The position numbers and the translations under genes were made by a program. The notes beneath the pieces were generated by a model. That model worked only from the letters and a program-made list of their open reading frames with translations, had not been told where the DNA came from and ran no database searches. Shown here piece by piece: positions 11,216 to 20,795 of a stretch of 64,000 nt of DNA. The stretch is from Lamellibrachia columna. Taxonomy: Eukaryota; Annelida; Polychaeta; Sabellida; Siboglinidae. The stretch's first letter is position 1, and every line of letters starts with the position of its first letter. The DNA lies in contig OY759271.1 in assembly GCA_963662155.1 (NCBI GenBank), forward strand, positions 19,003,229-19,067,228, in the 5' to 3' direction.

Positions 11216-11804
11216 GTCGTCGCTGGACTGACGGGGTGCAGTAAGAACACTTCCGTGACGCAACTGTTACGTCACGCGTCGGCGATGATCGACGCTCCTC
11301 CCGAGAAAACGACATGGTGCCATGGGGAATGGCAATCCGCTTACGCAACGATTTGCAGTTCGATTTGCAGTTCGAAGGCTTACCGAACGCGATGTTGTTC
11401 GATCCGAAGACGAAGAATCTCGTCGTCAGAGACGATTTGGTGGCGGAAACGGATGGACGGGTGACGACCTTGTTCACCAAAAAGAGTTATCACAGGAACA
11501 CGTCCGTCCTCTGCCTCGTGCAGAACCTGTTCCCTAAAAACAAGGAGAGTCGCACCATCAGTCTGAACGCTCACTACATGGTGTGTTCAAGAATCCTCGC
11601 GACAAGTCGCAGATATCGCACTTGGCATGACAGATGTATCCGGGTCGCGTGAAGTTCGTGCACGAATCGTTCAACGACGCAACGAGAGTACTGTACGGCT
11701 ATCTGCTGATCGATCTGAAACAGGAGAGGCCCGATGATCTGAGCGTACGTACGAGCATCTTTCCAAACGATACCGTTCAGGACGTCTACCTGCCGAAGGT
11801 ATAA
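11216..11804 (+). pseudogene. Polinton genome-packaging ATPase (FtsK/HerA-like), broken
   Basis: Near 11222-11254 the frame reads AGLTGCSKNTSVTQLL, a degenerate Walker A in which the expected GK-T/S is S-K-N. It continues HASAMIDAPPEKTTW, then after frame changes 11380-11580 reads LVVRDDLVAETDGRVTTLF, TKKSYHRNTSVLCLVQNLFP and RTISLNAHYMV, and 11640-11804 reads VKFVHESFNDAT, YGYLLIDLKQE and VQDVYLPKV before a TAA. These are the core blocks of the A32-like ATPase that pumps DNA into capsids. It lies directly after polymerase B, separated by a few bases. Confidence 0.8.
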
Positions 11805-11844
11805 AAAAATCGGGTGCAACGCTCTAGTCTTCATTCGTTGCACG

Positions 11845-11999
11845 ATGTCAGAACGCATTAAAAGACACATCTTGTTTCTACAGATGCTGAGCAGACACAA
11901 GAACATCAAACTACGCAAGGCTATCATCGCCAACGCCGATTTCCTCTGATGTCTCGCCGAGTGCGCCTACAACATCATAAAAGGGAACGTTCCGCCTAC
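11845..11999 (+). pseudogene. Small basic Polinton protein, N-terminal half
   Basis: Starts at an ATG at 11845 and reads SERIKRHILFLQMLSRHKNIKLRKAI split around ANADFL, a TGA stop, then CLAECAYNIIKGNVPPTHQQ. This resembles a short basic protein of unknown function seen in Polintons, usually with a run of Lys/Arg at its C-terminus. Here it fuses abruptly at about 12000 to integrase sequence, an apparent internal deletion. Confidence 0.55.
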
Positions 12000-12259
12000 G
12001 CATCAGCAAAGCGAAGCGGTATTTCAAGAAAGGGTACATGGCGAATTGGAGCGAGGAGCTCTTCGCGATATGCGAGGCTTGTCCGTCCGATCCATCCGTG
12101 TACAGGTTGATAGACGATCTCGGTGAGATGCTGGACTAGTCCTTCTACGAAACATAACTACAGAGGGTGTCGATACCGAAAGATTAACTGTACCGCGTCG
12201 AGTCGGTGCTGCAGCGACGAAAGGTTGGGAAGCGAACGGAGCCCAATCCAAATGAAATG
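12000..12259 (+). pseudogene. Polinton retroviral-like integrase, C-terminal end
   Basis: One frame reads RISKAKRYFKKGYMANWSEE, LFAICEACPSDPSVYRLIDD, LGEMLD, stop, SFYET, stop, LQRVSIPKD, stop, LYRVESVLQRRKVGKRTE. The last block looks like the start of the chromodomain-like tail of Polinton integrases. The RNase-H-fold DDE core is absent from this copy, removed with the deletion that joins it to the preceding small gene. The outer element keeps a core fragment at 16440-16684. Confidence 0.65.
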
Positions 12260-12529
12260 ACGGGTGATTTCTACCTGACGTTATCTAGCTGCTCTCGATG
12301 CTCCTGTTGACACTTTACTTCACGGCCTCGACGCATACGTCAGCCTGGCGAGTGGGAATCCGGGATGGTGGAGATACAGTACATACACAGTTGGTACAAC
12401 GTCAGATTGTCCGACGGTACGTTCTTACTCGGTGAACACAACTCTAACGATAATATTCTACCGAGTGGCACGATCGCGGCTCGGTTCTATTACGGATCTC
12501 ACAGATTGATACAACACGTAAACAAGGAA

Positions 12530-12862
12530 AGGTAAAGGTAAGTTCTTATATATAGCGCGGTATCCAGTCTTTAGGACTGCTCAAAGCGCTTTACACTTCA
12601 CCCTCTGGCAGACATGTTCATTCCAAGGCCATTTCAACTTCACTGGGAAGCATTCAGCCACGCTGCAATTATTGCGCGAAAGCTATCCGTTCACATATCC
12701 ACCACTGTCTGTATTGCCAGGTACTCATTTATGCAACTGAGTGAACTGTGGCAACGTGGGGTGATCAAACTTGCCAAAGGTTCGAAGCGACCGCAGTGGG
12801 ATTTGAAACCGGGTTCTCTCGACTGAGAGTTCGGCATTCTAACCGGTATGCTATAGCGCCCC
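12530..12862 (-). mobile_element. tRNA-derived SINE inserted in a Polinton gene
   Basis: Reverse-complemented, it starts GGGGCGCTATAGCATACCGG, with an A-box-like and a B-box-like GGTTTCAAATCC segment (RNA polymerase III promoter), and ends with a tail containing TAAAGCGCTTTGAGCAGT and GCGCTATATATAAGAA. ACAAGGAA flanks both sides (12522-12529 and 12863-12870), an 8-bp target duplication. A second copy of the same family is at 53161-53470 on the + strand. Confidence 0.88.
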
Positions 12863-13026
12863 ACAAGGAACTGTCGCGCATGTCGACGGAGACGGTAAAG
12901 GCAAAACTAAGCTACATCAACATGACTCAAAAAGTGACCTTACACATAATGCCAAATACAGAACTTAACATCCCTCACTCGAGTTCGCTGGGACTCCTAC
13001 TAGTCTCGCTCCGTCGGTCATCGTCA

Positions 13027-13167
13027 GACTGAGACCAAGTTTGTGTGCTTCTCTTCTTTCAAGTTTGCGTGCTCCTTTTCTTTTGGTAGATGTACTTGTT
13101 ATCCGGCACGTACCGGATAACAAGTACATCTACTAAAGAAGAGGAGCACGCAAACTTGGTCTCAGTC
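13027..13167. repeat. Fold-back palindrome with 21-bp perfect stem
   Basis: GTAGATGTACTTGTTATCCGG (13086-13106) pairs perfectly with 13113-13133 around a 6-base loop. The arms continue outward as near-perfect matches (GGAGCACGCAAACTTG) to GACTGAGACCAAG at both ends. The left arm carries one extra tandem copy of an about 25-bp unit. It interrupts the Polinton gene described at 12254-13528. Confidence 0.92.
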
Positions 13168-13524
13168 CATCAGCCACCGTCAAATCATCCGACGTGTATA
13201 TCTACCATAAAGCGGCAGAATCAGTGATGGACATGAACCAAAGATTCGACACTCTCTATGTCTACACGGACGTCGTGGAGTCTCGTGTCATAGGCAACAC
13301 TCTCGTGTCATTGTTGAAGTTCGTTCCGATTTATGGACAAGACAGCACGATTACACGGTCTCGAGACATTTCGAGCACGTCCAATAGTTGCCCTTGTTGC
13401 GTAAAGAGTTCAGCACGATCATGATCGATATAAGGGATCATACCGGACCACCCGTGCCATTCGAACGCGGTAAGTTGACGGCGACACTTCATTTTCATCG
13501 TCGTAAACCGGACTGTTCTGAAGA

Positions 13525-13839
13525 ATGAATTACAACGACTATTACGCGCGACAGGCGGGTGGTGCACTACCCTGCTTCGTCGGTGCTCGTGTGCAGTGAG
13601 GTCACGGATTGGGAAGTATGTTTGGTGGTCTGCTCCGTAGCGCCATGCCGCTCATCAAACGAGGTGCCGTGGCGTTGGGGAAACGAGCGTTGAAAACTGG
13701 CGTGCACATCGCCGACGATGTCATGTCCGGACAGAACATAAACACAGCCACCAAAAGATGTGTCACAGAGGCCGGTAAGGACCTGCTGAGTGGACAGTTG
13801 CCCACTCCCGGTGTGCGACCGCGGCCGCCGAGACGATAA
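13525..13839 (+). pseudogene. Small Polinton virion-like protein (adenovirus pVI/pX-like character)
   Basis: The ATG at 13525 overlaps the preceding stop as ATGA. It reads MNYNDYYARQAGGALPCFVG, then a TGA at about 13597, then in the same frame GLGSMFGGLLRSAMPLIKRG, LGKRALKTGVHIADDVMSG and ends RPRPPRR at 13839. The glycine-rich hydrophobic start and the basic, amphipathic middle are typical of the small Polinton protein compared with adenovirus minor core/lytic proteins; that comparison is family knowledge, not shown here. One internal stop is the only visible lesion. Confidence 0.65.
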
Positions 13840-13917
13840 CGTATAAAACGCACGATAGCGAACCGACGGGCCAGTACAATACCGAGACGTCGTAAGAAAC
13901 ACTTGACGTGTTCGACG

Positions 13918-15225
13918 ATGGCTTTCGCGCATAGACAATCGTGCGAGGGGGTCAAGAGCGAACTCGATTTCTTTGGCGTGCCGCTGACTCAGACCAGCAT
14001 CGTCCGTAGTCAATGGGTGGAATATCAACCGACGGCGTCTCTCGGCTCGGGTGGACCGATCGAATTCTTAATACCCGGAACAGGAGACGGTTACCTGGTT
14101 TTCGGCAACACTTACCTGATCGTGAAAATGAAGGTGACCAGAGCCAACAGGGGCGATCTCGATAGGAACGATCCGGTGGGTCCGGTGAATAACTTGTTGC
14201 ATTTGCTGTTCAGTCAAGTCGACGTCTACCTGAACGGTACGCTCGTGACCCCTTCGTCCAACACGTTTGCGTATCGTGCCTACATCGAAACGCTGCTGGG
14301 TTACGGCACAGAGACCAAGAAGTCACAACTGTCGAGTCAACTGTGATACAACGACACGGCCGATCGCATGGAAGCCTTCGAGATCGCAGACGGGGACACG
14401 GCGAATATTGGGTTCGTGGCACGCAGAGTCACGTCGTCGAAATGATGGGACGACTCCATGTGGAACTGTTCTTGCAAGATCGATACCTGCTTAACTGTGT
14501 CGATGTCAAGATACGACTGGTACGCAGCAAGAACGCGTTCGCGCTCATGGCTGGTGGTGCAAACCCTGATTACACAGTACAGATCATCGACGCCGCCTTG
14601 TTCGCGAAGAAAACCACCCTGAGTCCGACCATGCAGATAGCGCTTATCAAGGCACTCGACAAGAGCACGGTCACGTATCCGATGCGTTCCGCCGACTGCA
14701 AAGTCTGTTCCATCACGCGTGGAGTCCGCTCGCACACGCACGAGGGCCTGTTCCTCGGCACCCTGCCAAAACGTCTGGTGTTGTGCTGCATAGACAATGA
14801 CGCGTACAATGGTTCTTACGTCAAGAATCCGTTTCACGCCAAGAACAACGACATCGACTTCCTTGCCGTGTACGTGGACGGACGACAGGAACCCGCCAAA
14901 CCTGTCCAGCCGAATTTTAACAACAATTGTTACGTCAGGGGTTATCTCAACCTGATCGCCTCGACTGGTAAGGTGTGGCAGGACGAGGGGAGCGACCTCA
15001 CTCGCGTCGACTTCCGGTACGGTTACACTTTCATCTGTTTCGATCTCACCCCCGACGCGTGTATCGGTGCGTGCTTCCACCTGGTTAAAAAGGGGAACCT
15101 GCGCATCGAGATTCATTTCGCTGCTGCACTACCGGAGACCAAACCACCAAAATGTCCTCGCGTACGCCGAGTTCGAATCGGTGCTGGAAATCAACAAGAG
15201 TCGGAACATCATCTACGACTTCTAG
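13918..15225 (+). pseudogene. Polinton major capsid protein (inner copy), two or three frame lesions
   Basis: ATG at 13918 gives MAFAHRQSCEGVKSELDFFG, then WVEYQP, GPIEFLIPGTGDGYL, PVGPVNNLLHLLFSQVDVYL, NGTLVTPSSNTFAYRAYIET and SQL before TGA at 14344. The same frame continues to about 14420, where a frameshift leads to VVEMMGRLHVELFLQDRYLL, KNAFALMAGG, YTVQIIDAALFAKK, CKVCSITRG, LFLGTLPKRLVLCC, YVDGRQEPAKPVQPNF, DFRYGYTFICFDLTPDAC and GNLRIEIHFAAALPE. A second frameshift near 15150 gives the natural end EFESVLEINKSRNIIYDF and TAG. At about 435 codons it is close to full length. Confidence 0.9.
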
Positions 15226-15565
15226 ATGGACACATGCAGATAGCCACGCTCCTAGCGAGGGATCCACGCACTAAATCGATCTTTCGCGGTGTCGTACCCA
15301 AAGACGGACTGTCTACCACGATCGACGCTTTCCAGGTCGCTTTCGTATGAAACACCGACGACTGTGACGAACCGGGCGAACAATGGATAGCACTTTACTT
15401 GGATGCTGACGGACACAGCTAATATTTCTGCTCGTACGGCCTACCGCCACTGCATGCAGCGTTCCGCACCTTCATGAATGAACATTGCTCCGAGTGGACT
15501 CATAATGGCAAGATACTTTAGAGTCCTCTGTCTAACGTTTGTGTAGCTTATATATTGATTCGTTG
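15226..15565 (+). pseudogene. Polinton adenain-like protease (inner copy), catalytic His changed
   Basis: Directly follows the capsid stop. Reads MQIATLLARDPRTKSIFRGV, PKDGLSTTIDAF, a TGA after VAFV, then NTDDCDEPGEQWIALYLDAD, TAA, YFCSYGLPPLHAAFRTFMNE, HCSEWTHNGKIL, TAG, SPLSNVC. Where the outer copy has the catalytic HW, this copy has QW, and the CGQYC block is eroded. So the protease has three stops and a lost active-site residue. Order capsid-protease is the same as in the outer element. Confidence 0.8.
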
Positions 15566-15568
15566 TAA

Positions 15569-15695
15569 CTAGCGTGGGAGAGATCCCCGTAAGCCCCCGT
15601 TCATCATCATAAATCGAGCCTTTGGTGCGGGAGAAATCCCCCTAAGCTCCAGAGGCATCTGGCGTGGGAGAGGTCCCCGTAAGCCTTATCATCCT
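15569..15695. repeat. Three degenerate repeats of a GTGGGAGA-RATCCCC-STAAGC motif
   Basis: GCGTGGGAGAGATCCCCGTA (about 15572), GTGCGGGAGAAATCCCCCTA (about 15619) and GCGTGGGAGAGGTCCCCGTA (about 15661) recur every 42-47 bases between the protease gene and the right inverted repeat. Each contains a GGGAGA...TCCCC dyad. Role unknown. Confidence 0.75.
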
Positions 15696-15703
15696 CTGGT
15701 GCA

Positions 15704-15705
<2 letters not shown>

Positions 15706-15767
<62 letters not shown>
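15706..15767. repeat. (TA)n microsatellite
   Basis: About 62 bases of alternating TA between the protease gene and the right inverted repeat region. Confidence 0.95.
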
Positions 15768-15769
<2 letters not shown>

Positions 15770-15867
15770 TATTATGCCAATAAAACACGTGTACACGATC
15801 TATACTGTTTGTTCGTTTTTTAAGACGACCCTTATATATTTTGAGATGATTCCGATTGATATAATCC

Positions 15868-15870
<3 letters not shown>

Positions 15871-15947
<77 letters not shown>
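15871..15947. repeat. (TA)n microsatellite
   Basis: About 77 bases of alternating TA next to the inner edge of the right inverted repeat, followed by CATGCATACACGCACGCTCA, which corresponds to the TG-rich side of the left repeat. Confidence 0.95.
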
Positions 15948-16333
<386 letters not shown>

Positions 16334-16339
16334 CTCGCG
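16334..16339. repeat. Right copy of 6-bp target duplication CTCGCG
   Basis: Follows the terminal CT of the inner Polinton; identical to 10147-10152. Confidence 0.9.
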
Positions 16340-16690
16340 AACACGGTTGCGTCGAAGATGTGTTTTTTGTAATCGGAACCGCCGCCGCCCATTAGTTCGA
16401 ACGTGTCTTTTCTTCGCACCCGCCGGATCTTGACGTTTCGTAAAGTATCTCCACATACACGTCTTCGGCGTACGATGGAACATTTCCACGATACCCGCCT
16501 TGGTCTCCTCGTTGTGAGTCGAGAAATTATGGACGCTGTGCTCCCTCAACAAACTCTTGACGGAACGATTCAGAAATTCAAGTTCTTTGTCGGTTTGCAA
16601 TGTCGTATAGGCGCGATTATGAAATTTAGCGGCATGATCATCGGGAACTTTAGAGAAGTGATGATTACAAACTTTAGTGTTCATAATTTC
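16340..16690 (-). pseudogene. Polinton integrase core fragment fused to capsid fragment (outer copy)
   Basis: From 16684 the minus strand reads FHNRAYTTLQTDKELEFLNR, SVKSLLREHSVHNFSTHNEE, TKAGIVEMFHRTPK and MWRYFTK, the last third of a retroviral-type integrase core including the glutamate of the DDE triad in NEETKAGIVE. At about 16425 it switches frame to KDTFELMGGGGSDYKKHIFD and ATVFAR, the middle of the major capsid protein, which stops at the insertion site. So several genes between integrase and capsid have been deleted in the outer element. Confidence 0.8.
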
Positions 16691-16815
16691 TACTTTAGTG
16701 ATTCATAAATAACGATATGACACTGCGGATATTTTAGATTTTAGTACCTTTGGTACTTATGAAGAAAAGGGGATGTGACGAGAACTAATAATAATTAATG
16801 TAGATGCGCTAGAAA

Positions 16816-18199
<1,384 letters not shown>

Positions 18200-18445
18200 C
18201 ATCAACAACAAGTCAGAATTTCACACCACCCGCCTCAGCACGCAATTTAGGAGTCACCTTTGATAATAATTAAATTGTTAGACAGCATATTGCTGCTTTT
18301 ATCACATTCATGACCTTTGTCGTATTCGCCGGTATATGCCTTTTGCTATCGCCAAAACTATTGCAACTGCTCTTGTTAGCAGTAGACTTGACTATTGCAA
18401 TTCCCTTTATCCTAAAATTGCTCTCAAAGGGAATAACAACAAGGC
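18200..18445 (+). pseudogene. LINE reverse-transcriptase C-terminal fragment
   Basis: Over broken frames it reads SARNLGVTFDNN near 18235-18270 and then RRYMPFAIAKTIATALVSSR LDYCNSLYPKIALK (as two adjacent blocks) at about 18325-18425. This is the region after the RT palm in CR1/L2/Jockey-type LINEs (LGV-FD ... SRLDYCNSL). There is no long open frame because of at least two frameshifts and stops. It stands alone, with no recognisable endonuclease nearby. Confidence 0.75.
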
Positions 18446-18732
18446 ACTAGCTAAATTGTTTTTTTCTGTGTGTACACAGTTTGATATTTTATGTTACTAC
18501 ATGCTAAAATAAAAACAAATGGGTTTACATTTAGTCAGTGATTTTCCGGCAGTGCTTCAGTGTAGTTTCACTCACGTTACTATAGCGAGTGATGGCGATG
18601 TCAATTTTCCAGAATAAAAAGTATAATGTAACGATTTCGAACCGCTAGCGGCAAGTGATGCCGCAGAATCATCTTCGAAATCGGCTATTTCGGAGCAGTT
18701 TAGCGACGCCAGTAGACTTTGACTTGGAACTT

Positions 18733-18835
18733 ATTTACTTTCTGACCGAAAAATAAAAACGACCACATAGAGCTGCCAAACTTCTCCTCATATATCTATC
18801 ATACGCATACACATGTGACGTGGTCAAACACTACT

Positions 18836-18842
<7 letters not shown>
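18733..18842 (+). repeat. Dispersed repeat, copy A (inverted partner at 23225-23340)
   Basis: Contains GACCACATAGAGCTGCCAAA, CTTCTCCTCATATA, CATACACATGTGACGTGGTC and AAACACTACTCTTACTT. The reverse complement of 23225-23340 has the same blocks in the same order with point differences. It abuts the (TTAC)n LINE tail. Confidence 0.8.
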
Positions 18843-18882
<40 letters not shown>

Positions 18883-18898
18883 TACTTATGTCATCCAC

Positions 18899-19640
18899 TT
18901 AATGTGGTAACATGATGATTTCCTTGCAGTGGTTTCCGTTCTTCATTCCAGTTAGTAAATTTGTCCCGTTGAGGTTCGTGTCCTTCTCTAGTATGTTTTG
19001 TAGAGTTGTTGTTGGTCGACCTCTTCTCCGAGGGCCATCGGGCCTCCAGAGCAGGACTTTGTTGGCTGCTTCGTCAGGGCGCATCACATTACCTGCCAGA
19101 CGAAGACGCCGATGTCTCACGATGGTGGTGATCCGTGACAGGGAGCTGTACAGTTCTTGGTTGGTCATGTGATGGCGCCACGACACGTTTTGAATTTTCT
19201 GCAGCATTCGTGTGTAGGTGCCATCCAGTGCATTTTCTATTGTTTGTGTTAGCGACCATGAATCGCATCTATATATCAAGATCGGTTCAACCGTCATCCT
19301 GAAAATTTTCAGTTTGGTGAGTCTGCAGATGGGTGCTCTCCAAACTTCGTCAAGGGCGTGAACTGCCGCCCATGCCTGGGCTTTTCTACACTGGATGTAA
19401 TTTTGTGGGTTTGTGTAGGATCCGATATATTTAAAATCCGCTTCTTTTTCAATTTGACTCCCATCTGAAAAGTATACACTATCATTAGGCAGGTTAGTGT
19501 GCATGTATTTTGTTTTGCTTGGATGGATTTGGAAGCACTTTCCACTGATATGAAGTAAAAATTCTGCTTCTTGTATCGTGTCAGAGAACAGAGCGATGTC
19601 ATCTGCATAATCCAGGTCAGAGGGAGGGGAGGGAGGCTGG
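18899..19640 (-). pseudogene. RTE-like LINE (family B) thumb and C-terminal domain
   Basis: 19504-18899 reads FKYIGSYTNPQNYIQCRKAQ, AWAAVHALDEVWRA, FRMTVEPILIYRCDSWSLT, MLQKIQNVSWRHHMTN, HRRLRLAGNVMRPDE and GPRRRGRPTTTLQNILEKDT. This is the conserved C-terminal domain of these LINEs, ending 6 bases from the tail side of the element. The frame is open for 201 codons, longer than elsewhere in the element. Confidence 0.8.
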
Positions 19641-19649
19641 ATGTCTGGT

Positions 19650-20233
19650 GCTTCGGTGTCTATGGTTAGTCCTTCTCTGTCATCGATCGGAGTTCTTAGG
19701 GTTCAAAACTATGATGAATAGGTATGGGGCGAGAGGGTCTCCTTGGAGAACTCTTGTGTTAATGTTGAAATTTGTAATTTCCCCTTCGGGAGTCAATACA
19801 ACTACAGAACTGTTTACATACATTATCTCTATGGCTTTGGCGATCTTCTCTGGGATGCCATACGCATGAAGAATCTGGAACAATTTGTTTCTATCTACAG
19901 AGTCAAAGGCTTTCTTGAGGTCGATGGAATTAATGGCAGCTTCTTTCTGTTGGTTTCTCATTTCCTCGATGATGCGTCTAAGAGCAAGAATCTGCAAGAT
20001 GTAGATCGCAGGGGTCTAAATCCGTTCTGGTATGGGCGTAAGTTCTTTTTTAGCTCAGGGCGAATTATGTTAAGCAGGAGTCGATTGTAGACATATGCAG
20101 CAGTCTGTGTTAAACTTATTCCACGATAGTTTTCAGGAAGAGTCAGGTCTCTTTTCTTAGGTATTGGTACGATACCCAAGAGCCCCCATTCCGGTGGTCT
20201 ATTCCCTAAGTATGTTTCATTGCAGAACTTCAA
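19650..20233 (-). pseudogene. RTE-like reverse transcriptase (family B)
   Basis: 20233-19958 reads RPPEWGLLGIVPIPKKRD, LPENYRGISLTQTAAYVYNR and QNGFRPLRSTS, RT blocks 1-2. 19997-19680 reads QILALRRIIEEMRNQQKEAA, FDSVDRNKLFQILHAYGIPE, LTPEGEITNFNINT and VLQGDPLAPYLFIIVL, blocks 3-5. A frameshift lies around 19960-20000. The YADD region is eroded near 19600 (the minus strand reads LDYADDIALF-like residues there). It would prime reverse transcription at a nick. Confidence 0.8.
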
Positions 20234-20250
20234 TAAATCTTTCCTTAATT

Positions 20251-20795
20251 TGGGTGGAGGAGTTCACGTACCTGGGATCCAAGATGACTGCTGATGGAAG
20301 TTCTGAAAGAGGAATACGCGAAAGACATTAAAAAAGCTGGCCAAGCATTTGCTACACTCAGAAACATCTGGAAATCTGGGAACAATTTTCAGAAACCGAG
20401 AATACTCCTTTTCAAGAGCAATGTGCTCTTTATCCTCCTTTATGGATCAGAATCCTGGAAAATGACAAAGGCTATCAACCACAGCCTTCAAGTCTTTCAG
20501 AACAGATGCCTTCGCACAATACTCATTATATTCTTGCCTAACACCATCTCCAATGCAGAACTCCACAGAAGAACATCAACCCAGCCCATCACATTGGAGA
20601 TAAAACGAAGCAGATGGCAGTGGACTGACCACGTTTTGATAATGCTGCAGACAGCAATAGCAATAATGAAAGAACATAACCTGACCTGGGGAAGCTCGAG
20701 AAAACATCAAGAGATATACTGCAGTGGCGTGCTCTGGTGTCGGCCTTATGTGCACTTCCACACGAAGAGGATTAAGTAAATAACTTAGGTAATCG
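20251..20795 (+). pseudogene. RTE-like LINE C-terminal fragment, head-to-head with family B
   Basis: Starts VEEFTYLGSKMTADGSSERG, then in another frame KKAGQAFATLRNIW, NSLQ-like and LFKSNVLFILLYGSESWKMT, VFQNRCLRTIL, ISNAELHRRTSTQPITLEIK and RSRWQWTDHVL, finishing with EHNLTWGSS and a TKRIK end. This is the thumb and C-terminal domain of an RTE-like LINE distinct from its neighbour. The 3' end near 20795 has only a rudimentary AAGTAAATAA tail. 5' truncation is severe. Confidence 0.75.

Larger units (their letters stand above)
12254..13528 (+). pseudogene. Conserved Polinton structural-type protein, interrupted by a SINE and a fold-back
   Basis: Begins near 12257 with MTGDFYLTLSS, continues MVEIQYIHSWYNVRLSDGTF and RFYYGSHRLIQHVNKE up to 12529. 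After the SINE (12530-12862) it resumes KELSRMSTETVKAKLSYINM and TQKVTLHIMPNTEL. A fold-back sequence (13027-13167) follows, then FDTLYVYTDVVESRVIGNTL, LKFVPIYGQ and, in another frame, GPPVPFERGKLTATLHFHRRK, ending at TGA 13526-13528. Proteins like this occur next to capsid genes in Polintons; I cannot assign a function. The 5' part also shows a frameshift near 12300. Confidence 0.6.
18836..20250 (-). mobile_element. RTE-like LINE (family B), 5'-truncated, with (TAAG)n tail
   Basis: The minus strand encodes RT and a C-terminal domain, ending in a simple-repeat tail visible as (TTAC)n at about 18836-18893. The tail type resembles that of the LINE at 2278-3784, but the proteins differ, so it is a different family. 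Its 5' end abuts an oppositely oriented LINE fragment at about 20251. Frames are broken in several places. Confidence 0.8.

Noticed and set aside
14337..15116. Minus-strand 259-codon frame antisense to the capsid gene
   Set aside because: Shadow of the GC-rich capsid coding strand; the + strand content is a recognised protein.
20251..20795. 5' inversion (twin priming) of a single LINE at 18.8-20.8 kb
   Set aside because: Both halves contain different versions of the same C-terminal domain, so they are two elements.
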